From Neotabrizicola shimadae (GTDB lineage Bacteria > Pseudomonadota > Alphaproteobacteria > Rhodobacterales > Rhodobacteraceae): a stretch of 64,000 bases of DNA. Both the position numbers and the translations under genes were made by a program. The notes below the pieces were generated by a model. It was not told the origin of the DNA. It made no database searches and was given only the letters and a program-made list of their open reading frames with translations. Position 1 is the first letter of the stretch, and each line of letters opens with the position of its first letter. Below, one piece after another: positions 48,455 through 56,413 of this stretch. Location of the stretch: positions 3,769,001 to 3,833,000 of the forward strand of contig NZ_CP069370.1 in NCBI RefSeq assembly GCF_019623905.1. The letters run 5' to 3'.

Positions 48455-49222
48455 ATGTCCGCGACCATGGAATCGACCGGAGCCGCCACCGGAACCATCG
48501 ACCCGGCCGAAGTGTCGAAGTTCGAGGCGATGGCGGCCGAGTGGTGGAACCCGAACGGCAAGTTCAAGCCGCTGCACATGCTGAACCCCTGCCGGCTGGA
48601 TTACATCACCACTCAGATCGCGCTGGAGTTCGACCGCGACCTGCGCGTGCCCCGCCCGTTCCAGGGTCTGCGGCTTCTGGACATCGGCTGCGGCGGCGGC
48701 CTCTTGTCCGAACCCATGGCCCGCCTGGGAGCCGAAGTGGTGGGCGCCGACGCCGCCGCCCGCAACATCCCCGTGGCCCGGCTTCACGCCGAACAGTCTG
48801 GCCTGACCATCGACTACCGCCACACCGCCGCCGAGGATCTTGTGGCGGCAGGAGAGCGGTTCGACGTGGTCCTGAACATGGAGGTGGTGGAGCATGTCTC
48901 GGACCCGCTCACCTATCTGACGGCCTGCCATGACCTGCTGAAGCCGGGCGGCCTCATGATCTGCTCGACCCTGAACCGCAACGCGAAGAGCTTTGGCATG
49001 GCGATCATCGGCGCCGAATGGGTGATGCGCTGGCTGCCAAAGGGCACGCATGACTGGTCCAAGTTCATTACCCCTGACGAGCTTTACGACCTGTTGCGTC
49101 GTGCCGGGATGGAGCCCGTGGACCGCAAGGGCATGGTCTTCAATCCGCTGAGTTGGACCTGGAGCCTGTCGCCACGGGACCTTTCGGTGAACTACGTCAC
49201 CGCTAGCCGCCGCCCCGCCTGA
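48455..49222 (+). CDS. ubiG: Ubiquinone biosynthesis O-methyltransferase
   Basis: Reaction: both O-methylations of ubiquinone synthesis, using SAM. Seen: 255 residues. The family N-terminus is [35 protein letters not shown] motif [20 protein letters not shown] (about residues 74-92), then [33 protein letters not shown] and the [12 protein letters not shown] segment, all diagnostic for UbiG. An AAGGAG lies 6 nt before the ATG. Divergent from pip. The haloperoxidase gene follows after 61 nt; there is no known link. Confidence 0.96.
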   Translation: MSATMESTGAATGTIDPAEVSKFEAMAAEWWNPNGKFKPLHMLNPCRLDYITTQIALEFDRDLRVPRPFQGLRLLDIGCGGGLLSEPMARLGAEVVGADAAARNIPVARLHAEQSGLTIDYRHTAAEDLVAAGERFDVVLNMEVVEHVSDPLTYLTACHDLLKPGGLMICSTLNRNAKSFGMAIIGAEWVMRWLPKGTHDWSKFITPDELYDLLRRAGMEPVDRKGMVFNPLSWTWSLSPRDLSVNYVTASRRPA

Positions 49223-49283
49223 TCGCGCCCTTGCCCGCGCGGCGCTGCCCGTGCTTATCTTCCGCCGCTGTTCCGGGGAGGGG

Positions 49284-50597
49284 ATGATGCACCTGACACG
49301 CCGCGCTGCCTTGGCGCTATTTGCCGGATTGCCTGCGCTGTCCACTGTGCTGTCCGCACAGGAGGCTCCGCCGCCGGTGCTGCGCGACTGGTATCGTCTG
49401 ATCCTGGAACTGGTGCGCCATACCGCGACCTATTCTCCGCCGGTGGCGAGCCGCGCCTTCGCCTATGTCGGCGTGACCGCCTTCGAGGCGGTGGCGGGCG
49501 GCGATCCTGCGCTGAACTCGCTGGCCGGCCAGTTGAACGGCCTGACGCCGCTGCCCGCCCGTGATCCGGCCCTGGCCTATGACGAGGCCCTGGTGTTGAA
49601 TGCCGCCCTGGAAGCGGCGGTGCTTTCCTTCTTTGGCAACACCGGCCCTTCCGGCCAGCAGGCCATGACGCGGATGGCCGAGCGCAAGCGGCAGCGTCTG
49701 TCCGAAGGCAAGGACACCGGGCTTGTCGCCCGCAGCGTGACTCAGGGCAAGGCGGTGTCCGACCACATTCTGGCCTGGTCGCAATCGGATGGCGGCGCCG
49801 TCGTCGAGAACATGGGATTTCCCTACGAATACACTCCTCAGAAGGGGCCGCAGTACTGGGTGCCAACCAGCACCATCCGCCAGCAGCAGGCTCCGCTGCT
49901 GCCGAACTGGGGGAACAACCGCACCTTCGCCATGCCGAACGGCGCCACGTGCGCGCTGACCGCCCCGCCCGAATACAGCGAAGATCCCGGCTCGGATTTC
50001 TATGCCGAGGCGATGGAAGTCTACGAAACCGTGAAATCCGTCACGCCGGAACAGAAGGCCATCGCGCGGTTCTGGTCCGATGACCCGATGCTTTCGCCCA
50101 CGCCGCCCGGACACTGGGTGTCGATCGCTTGCCAGATTCTCGAAGCCCAGGGTCAGCCAGAATCGCGCTGTGCCGAGGTTCTGGCCTTGCTTGGCATTGC
50201 GGTTGCCGATGGCTTCATCGGCTGCTGGCAGGCCAAGTACGAATACGATCTTGTCCGTCCGGTGACCTATATCAAGCGGGTGATCGACCCGAACTGGGAG
50301 CCCTTGCTGATCACCCCACCCTTTCCTGAATATCCAAGCGGCCACAGCACGCAGTCGGGTGCCGCGGCCGAGATCCTGACGGCGGTGTTCGGCCCCGGCT
50401 TTGCCTTCTCGGATGAGACGCATGTCGATGATGGCATCCCGGCGCGCGACTTCCCCGATTTCTGGGCGGCGGCGGACGAGGCGGCAATGTCCCGCCTTTA
50501 CGGTGGCATTCACTACCGTGCCGCCATCGAACGTGGTCTGGAGCAGGGGCGCTGCATCGGCGCTTACACGGCCGCCTTGAAGACCCGGGTAGCGTGA
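49284..50597 (+). CDS. Vanadium-dependent haloperoxidase-like (PAP2-fold) exported protein
   Basis: Family: vanadium haloperoxidase / acid phosphatase superfamily. Seen: 437 residues with a Tat-like signal (HLTRRAALALFAGLPALSTVLSAQE). The metal pocket motifs are KYEYDLVRPVTYIKRV, with conserved Lys and Arg, PSGHSTQSGAAAEIL (the PSGHS anion-binding motif, about residue 352) and GGIHYRAAIERGLEQG, with the second His and Arg. Domain order and length fit the bacterial DUF-type haloperoxidases rather than phosphatases. GGGGAGGGG stands right before the tandem ATGs. The stop overlaps the next start as TGATG, coupling it to a CRTAC1-type protein. Halide preference and true activity are unknown. Confidence 0.85.
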   Translation: MMHLTRRAALALFAGLPALSTVLSAQEAPPPVLRDWYRLILELVRHTATYSPPVASRAFAYVGVTAFEAVAGGDPALNSLAGQLNGLTPLPARDPALAYDEALVLNAALEAAVLSFFGNTGPSGQQAMTRMAERKRQRLSEGKDTGLVARSVTQGKAVSDHILAWSQSDGGAVVENMGFPYEYTPQKGPQYWVPTSTIRQQQAPLLPNWGNNRTFAMPNGATCALTAPPEYSEDPGSDFYAEAMEVYETVKSVTPEQKAIARFWSDDPMLSPTPPGHWVSIACQILEAQGQPESRCAEVLALLGIAVADGFIGCWQAKYEYDLVRPVTYIKRVIDPNWEPLLITPPFPEYPSGHSTQSGAAAEILTAVFGPGFAFSDETHVDDGIPARDFPDFWAAADEAAMSRLYGGIHYRAAIERGLEQGRCIGAYTAALKTRVA

Positions 50598-52165
50598 TGC
50601 GGGGGATCTTTGCCGCTGTAGCGCTGGCTGCCACGCCTGCGCTGGCCGAAGGGCCGGTTGTGCCGCGCTTCGTGGAGGAAACCGCCAGTTCGGGGCTGGA
50701 CTCGGTCTACGACGGTGAGTGGGAGTACATGGTCGGCGGCGGTGTTGCGGCCTTCGACTGTTCGGGCGACGGGTTGCCGGAGCTGTTCACGGCAGGCGGG
50801 GCGGCGAAGGCCGCTCTGTTCCTGAACCGCAGCGAAAAGGGCGGTGCCTTGCGGTTCGAGAAGGCCGAGGCGGGTGTCGAGACCGAGGGGGCAACCGGGG
50901 CCTATCCTCTGGATGTCGACGGTGACGGGATCACGGACCTTGCCATCCTGCGGGTGGGCGAGAACCTTTTGATGCGGGGGCTTGGCGATTGCCGGTTCGA
51001 GCGGGCGAACGAGGCCTGGGGCTTCGACGGCGGCGATGCCTGGCACACGGCCTTTTCGGCGACCTGGGAGACGGGTGCGGACTGGCCCACGCTGGCCGTA
51101 GGCACCTACATCGACCGGACCCAGGAAGACTTTCCCTGGGGCAACTGCACGACCAACTGGCTGATCCGGCCGGAGCCGGGGGCAAGGCGCTTTGCGGCGG
51201 GCGAGGCGCTGGAGCCGGGGTTCTGCGCGCTGTCCATGCTCTTCACCGACTGGAACCGGTCGGGGGCGCAGGCGCTGCGGGTGACCAATGACCGGGAGTA
51301 TTACAAGGGCGGGCAGGAGCAGCTGTGGGAGGTGCTGCCGGGCGCGCCAGCGCGGCTGTTCACCGAGGCGGATGGCTGGGCGCGGCTGAGGGTCTGGGGG
51401 ATGGGCATCGCTTCGGCGGACCTGGATGGCGATACCTACCCCGAGTATTTCCTGACCTCGATGGCCGACAGCAAGCTGCAGGTGCTGAAGGCAGGGCCGG
51501 GCAAGCCCGCCTATGCCGACGTGGCCTTCAAGCGGGGGGTGACAGCGCACCGGCCCTATACGGGCGGCGACCTGCGTCCCTCGACCGGGTGGCACGCCCA
51601 GTTCGAGGACGTGAACAACGATTGCCGGGCGGATCTGTTCGTGGCCAAGGGGAATGTCTGGGAGATGCCGGACTTTGCCGAGAAGGACCCGAACAACCTG
51701 CTTCTCCAGCGGGAGGATGGGAGTTTCGAGGAGGCCGGTGACCGGGCCGGGGTGGCAAGCCTGCTGACCGGGCGCGGCGGGGCCGTGGTGGACCTGAACG
51801 CCGACGGGGCGCTGGACCTGGTGGTGGTGAACCGCTTTGCCCCGGCCCAGGTCTGGCGGAACATGGGCGAGGGGCTGGGGCATTGGGTGGCCTTGAAGCC
51901 GCTGATGCCGGGGGCCAACCGGGATGCCATCGGGGGCTGGATCGAGGTCAGGGCCGGGGAGATGGTGACCCGGCGGGAGCTGACCGTGGGGGGCGGCCAT
52001 GTCAGCGGGCAGCTGGTGCCCTGGCATTTCGGGCTGGCGGACCATGAGGAGGCCGAGGTCCGGGTGATCTGGCCGGACGGGACCGAGGGGCCCTGGCAGA
52101 AGGTGGCGGCCGATGGGGTCTGGGTCCTGAGCCCCGGTGCGGAGCCTGTGGCCTGGGTGCCGTGA
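50597..52165 (+). CDS. Exported CRTAC1/ASPIC-UnbV family protein with FG-GAP (VCBS) repeats
   Basis: Seen: 522 residues with a signal peptide (MRGIFAAVALAATPALAEG). FG-GAP/VCBS-type beta-propeller repeats with calcium-like DxDxDG loops follow: FDCSGDGLPELFTAGG, LDVDGDGITDLAILRVG, ADLDGDTYPEYFLTSMADSK, VNNDCRADLFVAKGN, DLNADGALDLVVVNR. The C-terminal ASPIC/UnbV domain is NRDAIGGWIEVRAGEMVTRR and GGGHVSGQLVPWHFGLAD. This is the standard CRTAC1 domain order. Coupled to the haloperoxidase (TGATG). The pairing of such propellers with haloperoxidases suggests a joint extracellular role, but none is established. Copy C of the 79-bp element begins directly after its TGA. Confidence 0.88.
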   Translation: MRGIFAAVALAATPALAEGPVVPRFVEETASSGLDSVYDGEWEYMVGGGVAAFDCSGDGLPELFTAGGAAKAALFLNRSEKGGALRFEKAEAGVETEGATGAYPLDVDGDGITDLAILRVGENLLMRGLGDCRFERANEAWGFDGGDAWHTAFSATWETGADWPTLAVGTYIDRTQEDFPWGNCTTNWLIRPEPGARRFAAGEALEPGFCALSMLFTDWNRSGAQALRVTNDREYYKGGQEQLWEVLPGAPARLFTEADGWARLRVWGMGIASADLDGDTYPEYFLTSMADSKLQVLKAGPGKPAYADVAFKRGVTAHRPYTGGDLRPSTGWHAQFEDVNNDCRADLFVAKGNVWEMPDFAEKDPNNLLLQREDGSFEEAGDRAGVASLLTGRGGAVVDLNADGALDLVVVNRFAPAQVWRNMGEGLGHWVALKPLMPGANRDAIGGWIEVRAGEMVTRRELTVGGGHVSGQLVPWHFGLADHEEAEVRVIWPDGTEGPWQKVAADGVWVLSPGAEPVAWVP

Positions 52166-52244
52166 GCGTCCGAGCTCGGACGCTACCTTCGACATAATGA
52201 AATCAATGGGTTGCCGGCGCGGATTAACTTGGACTTAAGGATTG
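52166..52244 (+). repeat. 79-bp composite element, copy C (after the CRTAC1 gene)
   Basis: Seen: the palindrome GCGTCCGAGCTCGGACGC (52166-52183) starts immediately after the TGA. TCAATG, TTGC and TTAA-N7-TTAA lie at the shared spacing. With copy B it forms an inverted pair around pip, ubiG, haloperoxidase and CRTAC1, palindromes facing inward. Lies between convergent genes. Confidence 0.87.
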
Positions 52245-52352
52245 TCCGGGGGAATGCCACGGTCGCATGGGTTTGTGAGCCTGGGTGAACCCCTGCCTAC
52301 GGTGGTCGCGTGCTTTGGCAGTTGTGGCCGATAGGCGCCGCGCAAGTGACAA

Positions 52353-52411
52353 GGCCCCGGCTGGTGCCGGGGCCAGGGGGGGAAGGCCGAGGCCCCGGCC
52401 TGCGCCGGGGC
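52353..52411 (-). terminator. Two consecutive GC-rich hairpins after the GT2 gene
   Basis: Seen: GCCCCGGC-CTGC-GCCGGGGC (52392-52411) and GGCCCCGGC-TGGT-GCCGGGGCC (52353-52374), both perfect, with 4-nt loops. On the minus strand the second is followed by TTGTCACTTG. They sit 10-70 nt past the glycosyltransferase stop and face the convergent CRTAC1 gene. Inferred: tandem terminator. Confidence 0.6.
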
Positions 52412-52420
52412 GTGGGGGGG

Positions 52421-53608
52421 TCAGGCCTGCGCCGCGACCGGGCTGGCCTGGGGTGCGGCGGGTTGGGGGACGCGCTGGTTCAGGAGGCCCCAGAGGAAGC
52501 CGTTGGTGACCGACTGCACGCCGAGCGTGGCGAGGACCACGGCGAGGGCGGCGGGGCGGGCGATGGTGCCGGGATCGAGGTCGCCGAAGCCGGCCCGCGC
52601 CCAGGCGGTGACGGCGGCCAGCGCCACGGTGACACCGAGGATCAGGAAGGCAGCGCCGTAGCGGCAGGCGACATCTACCGTAAGCCAGTTGCGGAGACGT
52701 TCAAACCGGGCCGAGGTCGGCAGAAGCTCGAACCGGACGGCGAAGAGCCGGGCGAGGACGTGGAACCAGACAAGCTGGAAGCCGGTCAGCACCAGGGCCG
52801 AGGCGAGGATGAGCGAGGCCGTGTCGAAGCGCGCGCCGAACAGCGTGACCGGGCCGGCCAGAAGGGCGACGAAGGCGGCGAGGCCCGTGCCCAGAAGGGC
52901 AAGACCGGGGAAGAGGAACAGCGAGAAGGGCGCGAAGGTCAGCAGGAGCTTCAGGTGGCGCCAGCCGTCGCGCCAGCTTTTCAGGTGCGGCGGGCGCGAG
53001 CGGCCATCCTTGGACAGGGTGGTCGGCACTTCCTCGATCCGCAGGCCCGAGAGGGTGGAGCGGATCACCATTTCCGAGGCGAATTCCATGCCGGGCGTGT
53101 CGAGCCGCAGGTTAAGGATCGCGGCGCGGTTGAAGCCGCGCAGGCCACAGTGAAAATCGCGCACCGGGGTGCGGTAGAGCACGCGGCCGATGGTCGAGAG
53201 CACCGGGTTGCCGAGATAGCGGTGCAGCACCGGCATGGCGCCGGGGGCGATGCCGCCAGCGAAGCGGTTGCCCATCACCAGGTCTGCGCCGTCGCGCAGG
53301 CGTTCAACGAAGGCATCGAGCCGGGAGAAATCATAGCTGTCGTCGCTGTCGCCCATGATGACATAGCGGCCTTCGGCGGCAGCGATGCCGGCGCCGAGCG
53401 CCGCGCCATAGCCCTTGCGCGGCACGGGCACCACGCGGGCGCCCAGGCTTTCGGCGATGGCCTGGCTGCCATCGGTGGAGCCGTTGTCGGCGATCAGCAC
53501 TTCACCGTCGATGCCGGTGCGCGACAGGAAACCCTGCGCCTTGGTGATGCAGGCCGCCAGCGTTTCCGCCTCGTTCAGGCACGGCATCAGGATGGTGAGT
53601 TCTTTCAT
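52421..53608 (-). CDS. Polyprenyl-phosphate glycosyltransferase, GT2 family with C-terminal membrane segments
   Basis: Reaction by family: moves a sugar from a nucleotide sugar to a polyprenyl phosphate (DPM1-like). Seen: 395 residues. The GT-A domain has LTILMPCLNEAETLAACI, IADNGSTDGSQ and the metal motif in GDSDDSYDFSRL (about residue 88), with a conserved DFHCGLRGFNR. After residue about 235 there are four hydrophobic segments (FAPFSLFLFPGLALLGTGL; RYGAAFLILGVTVALAAV). ATG 53608 begins the family sequence MKELTILMPCLNE; the frame stays open far upstream by GC bias only. Divergent from a large membrane protein and GtrA, which would use the lipid-linked sugar. Confidence 0.88.
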   Translation of the reverse strand: MKELTILMPCLNEAETLAACITKAQGFLSRTGIDGEVLIADNGSTDGSQAIAESLGARVVPVPRKGYGAALGAGIAAAEGRYVIMGDSDDSYDFSRLDAFVERLRDGADLVMGNRFAGGIAPGAMPVLHRYLGNPVLSTIGRVLYRTPVRDFHCGLRGFNRAAILNLRLDTPGMEFASEMVIRSTLSGLRIEEVPTTLSKDGRSRPPHLKSWRDGWRHLKLLLTFAPFSLFLFPGLALLGTGLAAFVALLAGPVTLFGARFDTASLILASALVLTGFQLVWFHVLARLFAVRFELLPTSARFERLRNWLTVDVACRYGAAFLILGVTVALAAVTAWARAGFGDLDPGTIARPAALAVVLATLGVQSVTNGFLWGLLNQRVPQPAAPQASPVAAQA

Positions 53609-53827
53609 GGCTTGCCCCAAACCCGGAATTGTTTCGGAACATGGGCGTTCCGTTGAGGCGAACTTCGCCGCCGGATGCGGCAGATCTGGGGCATGTCTTG
53701 TGTCTTTTGGTGGCCGAGCCGCCGCGGAATCCCCGGTTTTGCACGCGGCCCGCCATGATTCTGCCCCGTCTTTAGCGTTTCCATTCTGGCAATTGTTCTT
53801 CGCAATCCGGGATACGGTGGACGCGAC

Positions 53828-55639
53828 GTGGAAGACGACCTTCTGAAACCGGGCGCGCGCTGGCGCTTCATGCCCCTGGCGATTCTGATGATCGCCCTCA
53901 TCCTTGTGGCACGGGCCTTTTCGCGCCTGGGCACGGTCATGGACAGTTTCGTCCGTGGCGACAATGACGACATCATGCGGCTGATGGAGGTGCGCGACTG
54001 GCTGGCCGGGCAGGGCTGGTTCGACATGCAGCAATACCGCATCCTGCCGCCCGAGGGCGTGCCGATGCACTGGTCGCGCTATGTCGACGCCGGATTGGGG
54101 GGGCTGCTGCGGGGGCTGGAACTGGTGTTCCCGCCGGATCTGGCCGAGCGGCTGATGCTGGTGCTTTGGCCGACGCTGTTGCTGGCGATCCTGCTGCTGA
54201 TCGTCGGGCGCGGGACCTGGCGGGTGCTGGGGCCGGTGGCCTCGGTTCTGGCGATGATGCTGGTCTTGCTGTGGAATCCGGTGGCCGACATCACCTTCAA
54301 GATCGGCCGGATCGACCATCACAACGTGCAGATCCTGATGATCTCGGCGATGGCCTTCGCGATGATCTGGCCGGGGCGGCCCGTGGTGCGCGGGGCGATC
54401 GCCGGGGCGGCGGTGGCCGGGTCGATGGCCGTGGGGCTGGAGGCGCTGCCGCTGTTCCTGGTGATCTGGGTGATGCTGGGGCTGCGCGCGGCCTTCGACA
54501 AGCCGGGCGCGCGGGTGTTCCTTGCGGCCTTCGGCGGGGCGATGCTGGTGCTGGCGCCGCTGCTGATGGCGGGGCAGACGGCGCCTTCGGAATGGCTGGC
54601 GCCCTATTGCGACGAGCTGGCGACGCCGGCGCTTGCGCTGGTAGCGGCGGGGGCGGCAGCGTCGATGGTGCCCGTGCTGGTGGGGAACCGGCTTTCGGCC
54701 CTGCCGATGGCCAGGGTGATGCTGGCGGTGGCTCTTGCGGGCTGCGCGATGGCGGCGCCCTTGCTGGTGCCCTGCCTTTCGGGCCCCTATGCGGCCCTGC
54801 CGGCCGAGGTGCAGCGGGCGATTTCGACCCAGATCACCGAGGCGCAGCCGGGGCTTCTTTACCTGGAGGGGCGCCCCTTCGGATATGCCATCATCATGGT
54901 TCCGGCCGTGGTGGCGGTGGCGGGCGCGGCGATCCTGCGCTGGACCGACCGGGACCGGCTGAGCGCGGCACAGCGCGATACGCTGGACCAGATGCTTGTG
55001 CTGGGCGCGATCGGGGTGCTGGCGACCTTTTCGCAGATCCGCATGATCCACATGTCGGTGCCAGCGGTTGCCTTCCTGGGCGGCTTCGTGCTGTCGCGGC
55101 TGGCGGTGGGCTGGTACCGCGGACGCAGCGGCCGGGCGGCTCTGGCCATGGTGGCGGCAATGGCGGCGACGCTGTTCATCCAGCCGGTCGCCACGGGCGT
55201 GACCGCGGTGCCCAAGCTGTTCAGCGCCGAGGCGGCGACGGGCGATCCCGCGGCCTGGGACAATGGCTGCCGCGATGCGGCGAGCCTTGCGGAGCTGGAG
55301 GCGTTGCCGCCCTCGACCGTGCTGACGACGAGCAACATGGCGGTGCCGCTGATCCTGCTGACGCAGCACAACGGCGCGACGGCCCCCTATCACCGGTCGG
55401 CCATGGGGTTCTGGAACGAGTTCTTCCCCTATCGCAGCGCCGAGAACCTGAAGAAGACGGTGCGGGACGCGGATGTGGATTACGTGGTGGTGTGCCGCGG
55501 TTCGACCTATGGCGCCTCGCTGGTGATGGCGCATGAGCTGCTGGAGGGCCGGGCGCCGGACTGGCTGGTGCCGGTGCTGCCCGAGACGCAGGCGCTGGCG
55601 GTGTTTCGGGTGGACCGTGCCGCGATGGGGGATGGCTGA
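53828..55639 (+). CDS. Large polytopic membrane protein, probable glycosyltransferase of the GT-C/oligosaccharyltransferase type
   Basis: Seen: 603 residues starting at GTG 53828. About twelve hydrophobic segments follow (first: FMPLAILMIALILVARAF). A periplasmic loop after the first helix holds the acidic pair GDNDDIMRLMEVRDWLAGQG, in the place where GT-C enzymes carry the catalytic DD/DE motif. A further conserved-looking stretch is KIGRIDHHNVQILMISAMAF. The C-terminal soluble part (ANMAVPLILLTQHNGATAPY-like, then VDYVVVCRGSTYGASLVM) resembles an oligosaccharyltransferase-like tail. Inferred: transfers a lipid-linked sugar outside the membrane, supplied by the divergent GT2. Coupled to the downstream GtrA gene (TGATGG). 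Confidence 0.75.
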   Translation: MEDDLLKPGARWRFMPLAILMIALILVARAFSRLGTVMDSFVRGDNDDIMRLMEVRDWLAGQGWFDMQQYRILPPEGVPMHWSRYVDAGLGGLLRGLELVFPPDLAERLMLVLWPTLLLAILLLIVGRGTWRVLGPVASVLAMMLVLLWNPVADITFKIGRIDHHNVQILMISAMAFAMIWPGRPVVRGAIAGAAVAGSMAVGLEALPLFLVIWVMLGLRAAFDKPGARVFLAAFGGAMLVLAPLLMAGQTAPSEWLAPYCDELATPALALVAAGAAASMVPVLVGNRLSALPMARVMLAVALAGCAMAAPLLVPCLSGPYAALPAEVQRAISTQITEAQPGLLYLEGRPFGYAIIMVPAVVAVAGAAILRWTDRDRLSAAQRDTLDQMLVLGAIGVLATFSQIRMIHMSVPAVAFLGGFVLSRLAVGWYRGRSGRAALAMVAAMAATLFIQPVATGVTAVPKLFSAEAATGDPAAWDNGCRDAASLAELEALPPSTVLTTSNMAVPLILLTQHNGATAPYHRSAMGFWNEFFPYRSAENLKKTVRDADVDYVVVCRGSTYGASLVMAHELLEGRAPDWLVPVLPETQALAVFRVDRAAMGDG

Positions 55640-56022
55640 TGGCGTCGTTCCTGCGGTTCCTGGTGGTGGGCGGGCTGTTCAGCCTGATCTTTTCGGCCTG
55701 CAGTGCGGCGCTGATCTCCTTGGCTGGTACGCCGCCCGTGGCGACGGCGGTGGTGGTCTGGCTGGCCTGCATCCCGCCGGCCTTCTATTGCCAGCGCCGT
55801 TTCGCCTTTGGCGTGGAGCGCACGCGGCGCATGGCGTTTCCGCTTTATGCCGCAACGCAGGGGGCGAGCCTGGCGCTGGTGTCCGGGGCGTCCGCTCTGT
55901 TCGTGACGCGGGAGTTCTGGGCGGATACCGGGGTGTATCTGCTGGCCTCGGCCGCGGCGGCGGTGATGAGTTTCCTGATCGGGCGCTTCGTCACCTTCGC
56001 CCCGCCCGCACCCGCCGGTTGA
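55639..56022 (+). CDS. GtrA family membrane protein (candidate lipid-linked sugar flippase)
   Basis: Family: GtrA proteins have four membrane helices and are thought to flip polyprenyl-phosphate sugars. Seen: 127 residues with four hydrophobic stretches: FLRFLVVGGLFSLIFSACSA, ATAVVVWLACIPPAFYCQRR, a third at about 70-90, and GVYLLASAAAAVMSFLIGRF. The typical GtrA pattern of FLxxGG at the start and RxFAF after helix 2 is present (QRRFAFG). The ATG overlaps the upstream stop. Together with the GT2 and the large membrane protein it completes a plausible add-flip-transfer set. Confidence 0.85.
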   Translation: MASFLRFLVVGGLFSLIFSACSAALISLAGTPPVATAVVVWLACIPPAFYCQRRFAFGVERTRRMAFPLYAATQGASLALVSGASALFVTREFWADTGVYLLASAAAAVMSFLIGRFVTFAPPAPAG

Positions 56023-56071
56023 CAGCGGCTGGGGGCGCGGGCAGACCGGCCGGGGTGGCGGGAGAAGCGGC

Positions 56072-56413
56072 ATGGACGACGAAGGCAAGCCGGTGAAGGC
56101 GAAGCGGGCGCAGCAGGTCTATTCGCTGCTGGTTGAAGTGGGGCGCAAGGACGGCGACGGGCTGCCCGAGGGCGCCACGGGCGCGGGCCTTCTGTGCTAT
56201 GCCAGCGGCGTGGACGAGGCCGAGGCGGTGCGCGAGACGGTGGCGATCCTGCGCGAGGCGGATCTGGCGCCGCTGGAGGTGGAAGGGCTGGGGACGCTGG
56301 AAGAGCGGCTGAAGGCCGGGGAAGAGATCGACGAGGAGGAACAGGCGCTGATGGCGCGGGCGCTGGCCGAGAATTCGGTCATCGTGGCGCAGATGACGCC
56401 GTTCTACGACTGA
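56072..56413 (+). CDS. Hypothetical acidic protein of 113 residues
   Basis: Seen: MDDEGKPVKAKRAQQVYSLL, an acidic protein with alternating strands and helices (GLLCYASGVDEAEAVRETVA; LKAGEEIDEEEQALMARALA), ending VAQMTPFYD. No signal or membrane segment. It starts 49 nt after the GtrA gene with a weak GGGAG upstream of the ATG. Its stop overlaps the convergent EamA gene's stop by 10 bp. Looks like a real conserved family member from its even codon pattern, but I do not recognise it. Confidence 0.65.
   Translation: MDDEGKPVKAKRAQQVYSLLVEVGRKDGDGLPEGATGAGLLCYASGVDEAEAVRETVAILREADLAPLEVEGLGTLEERLKAGEEIDEEEQALMARALAENSVIVAQMTPFYD

Noticed and set aside
52166-52183. The 18-bp palindrome as a simple rho-independent terminator
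   Set aside because: No T-run follows in any of the four copies, and conserved blocks continue for 60 bp beyond it.
53637-53652. GGAAC-N6-GTTCC in the GT2/membrane protein gap as an SOS (LexA) box
   Set aside because: Alphaproteobacterial LexA sites are direct GTTC-N7-GTTC repeats; this is a short inverted repeat with different spacing and no SOS gene follows.
53609-55534. Upstream extension of the GT2 glycosyltransferase frame to over 1000 residues
   Set aside because: The extension is antisense to the large membrane protein and has no domain; the true start MKELTILMPCLNE is at 53608.
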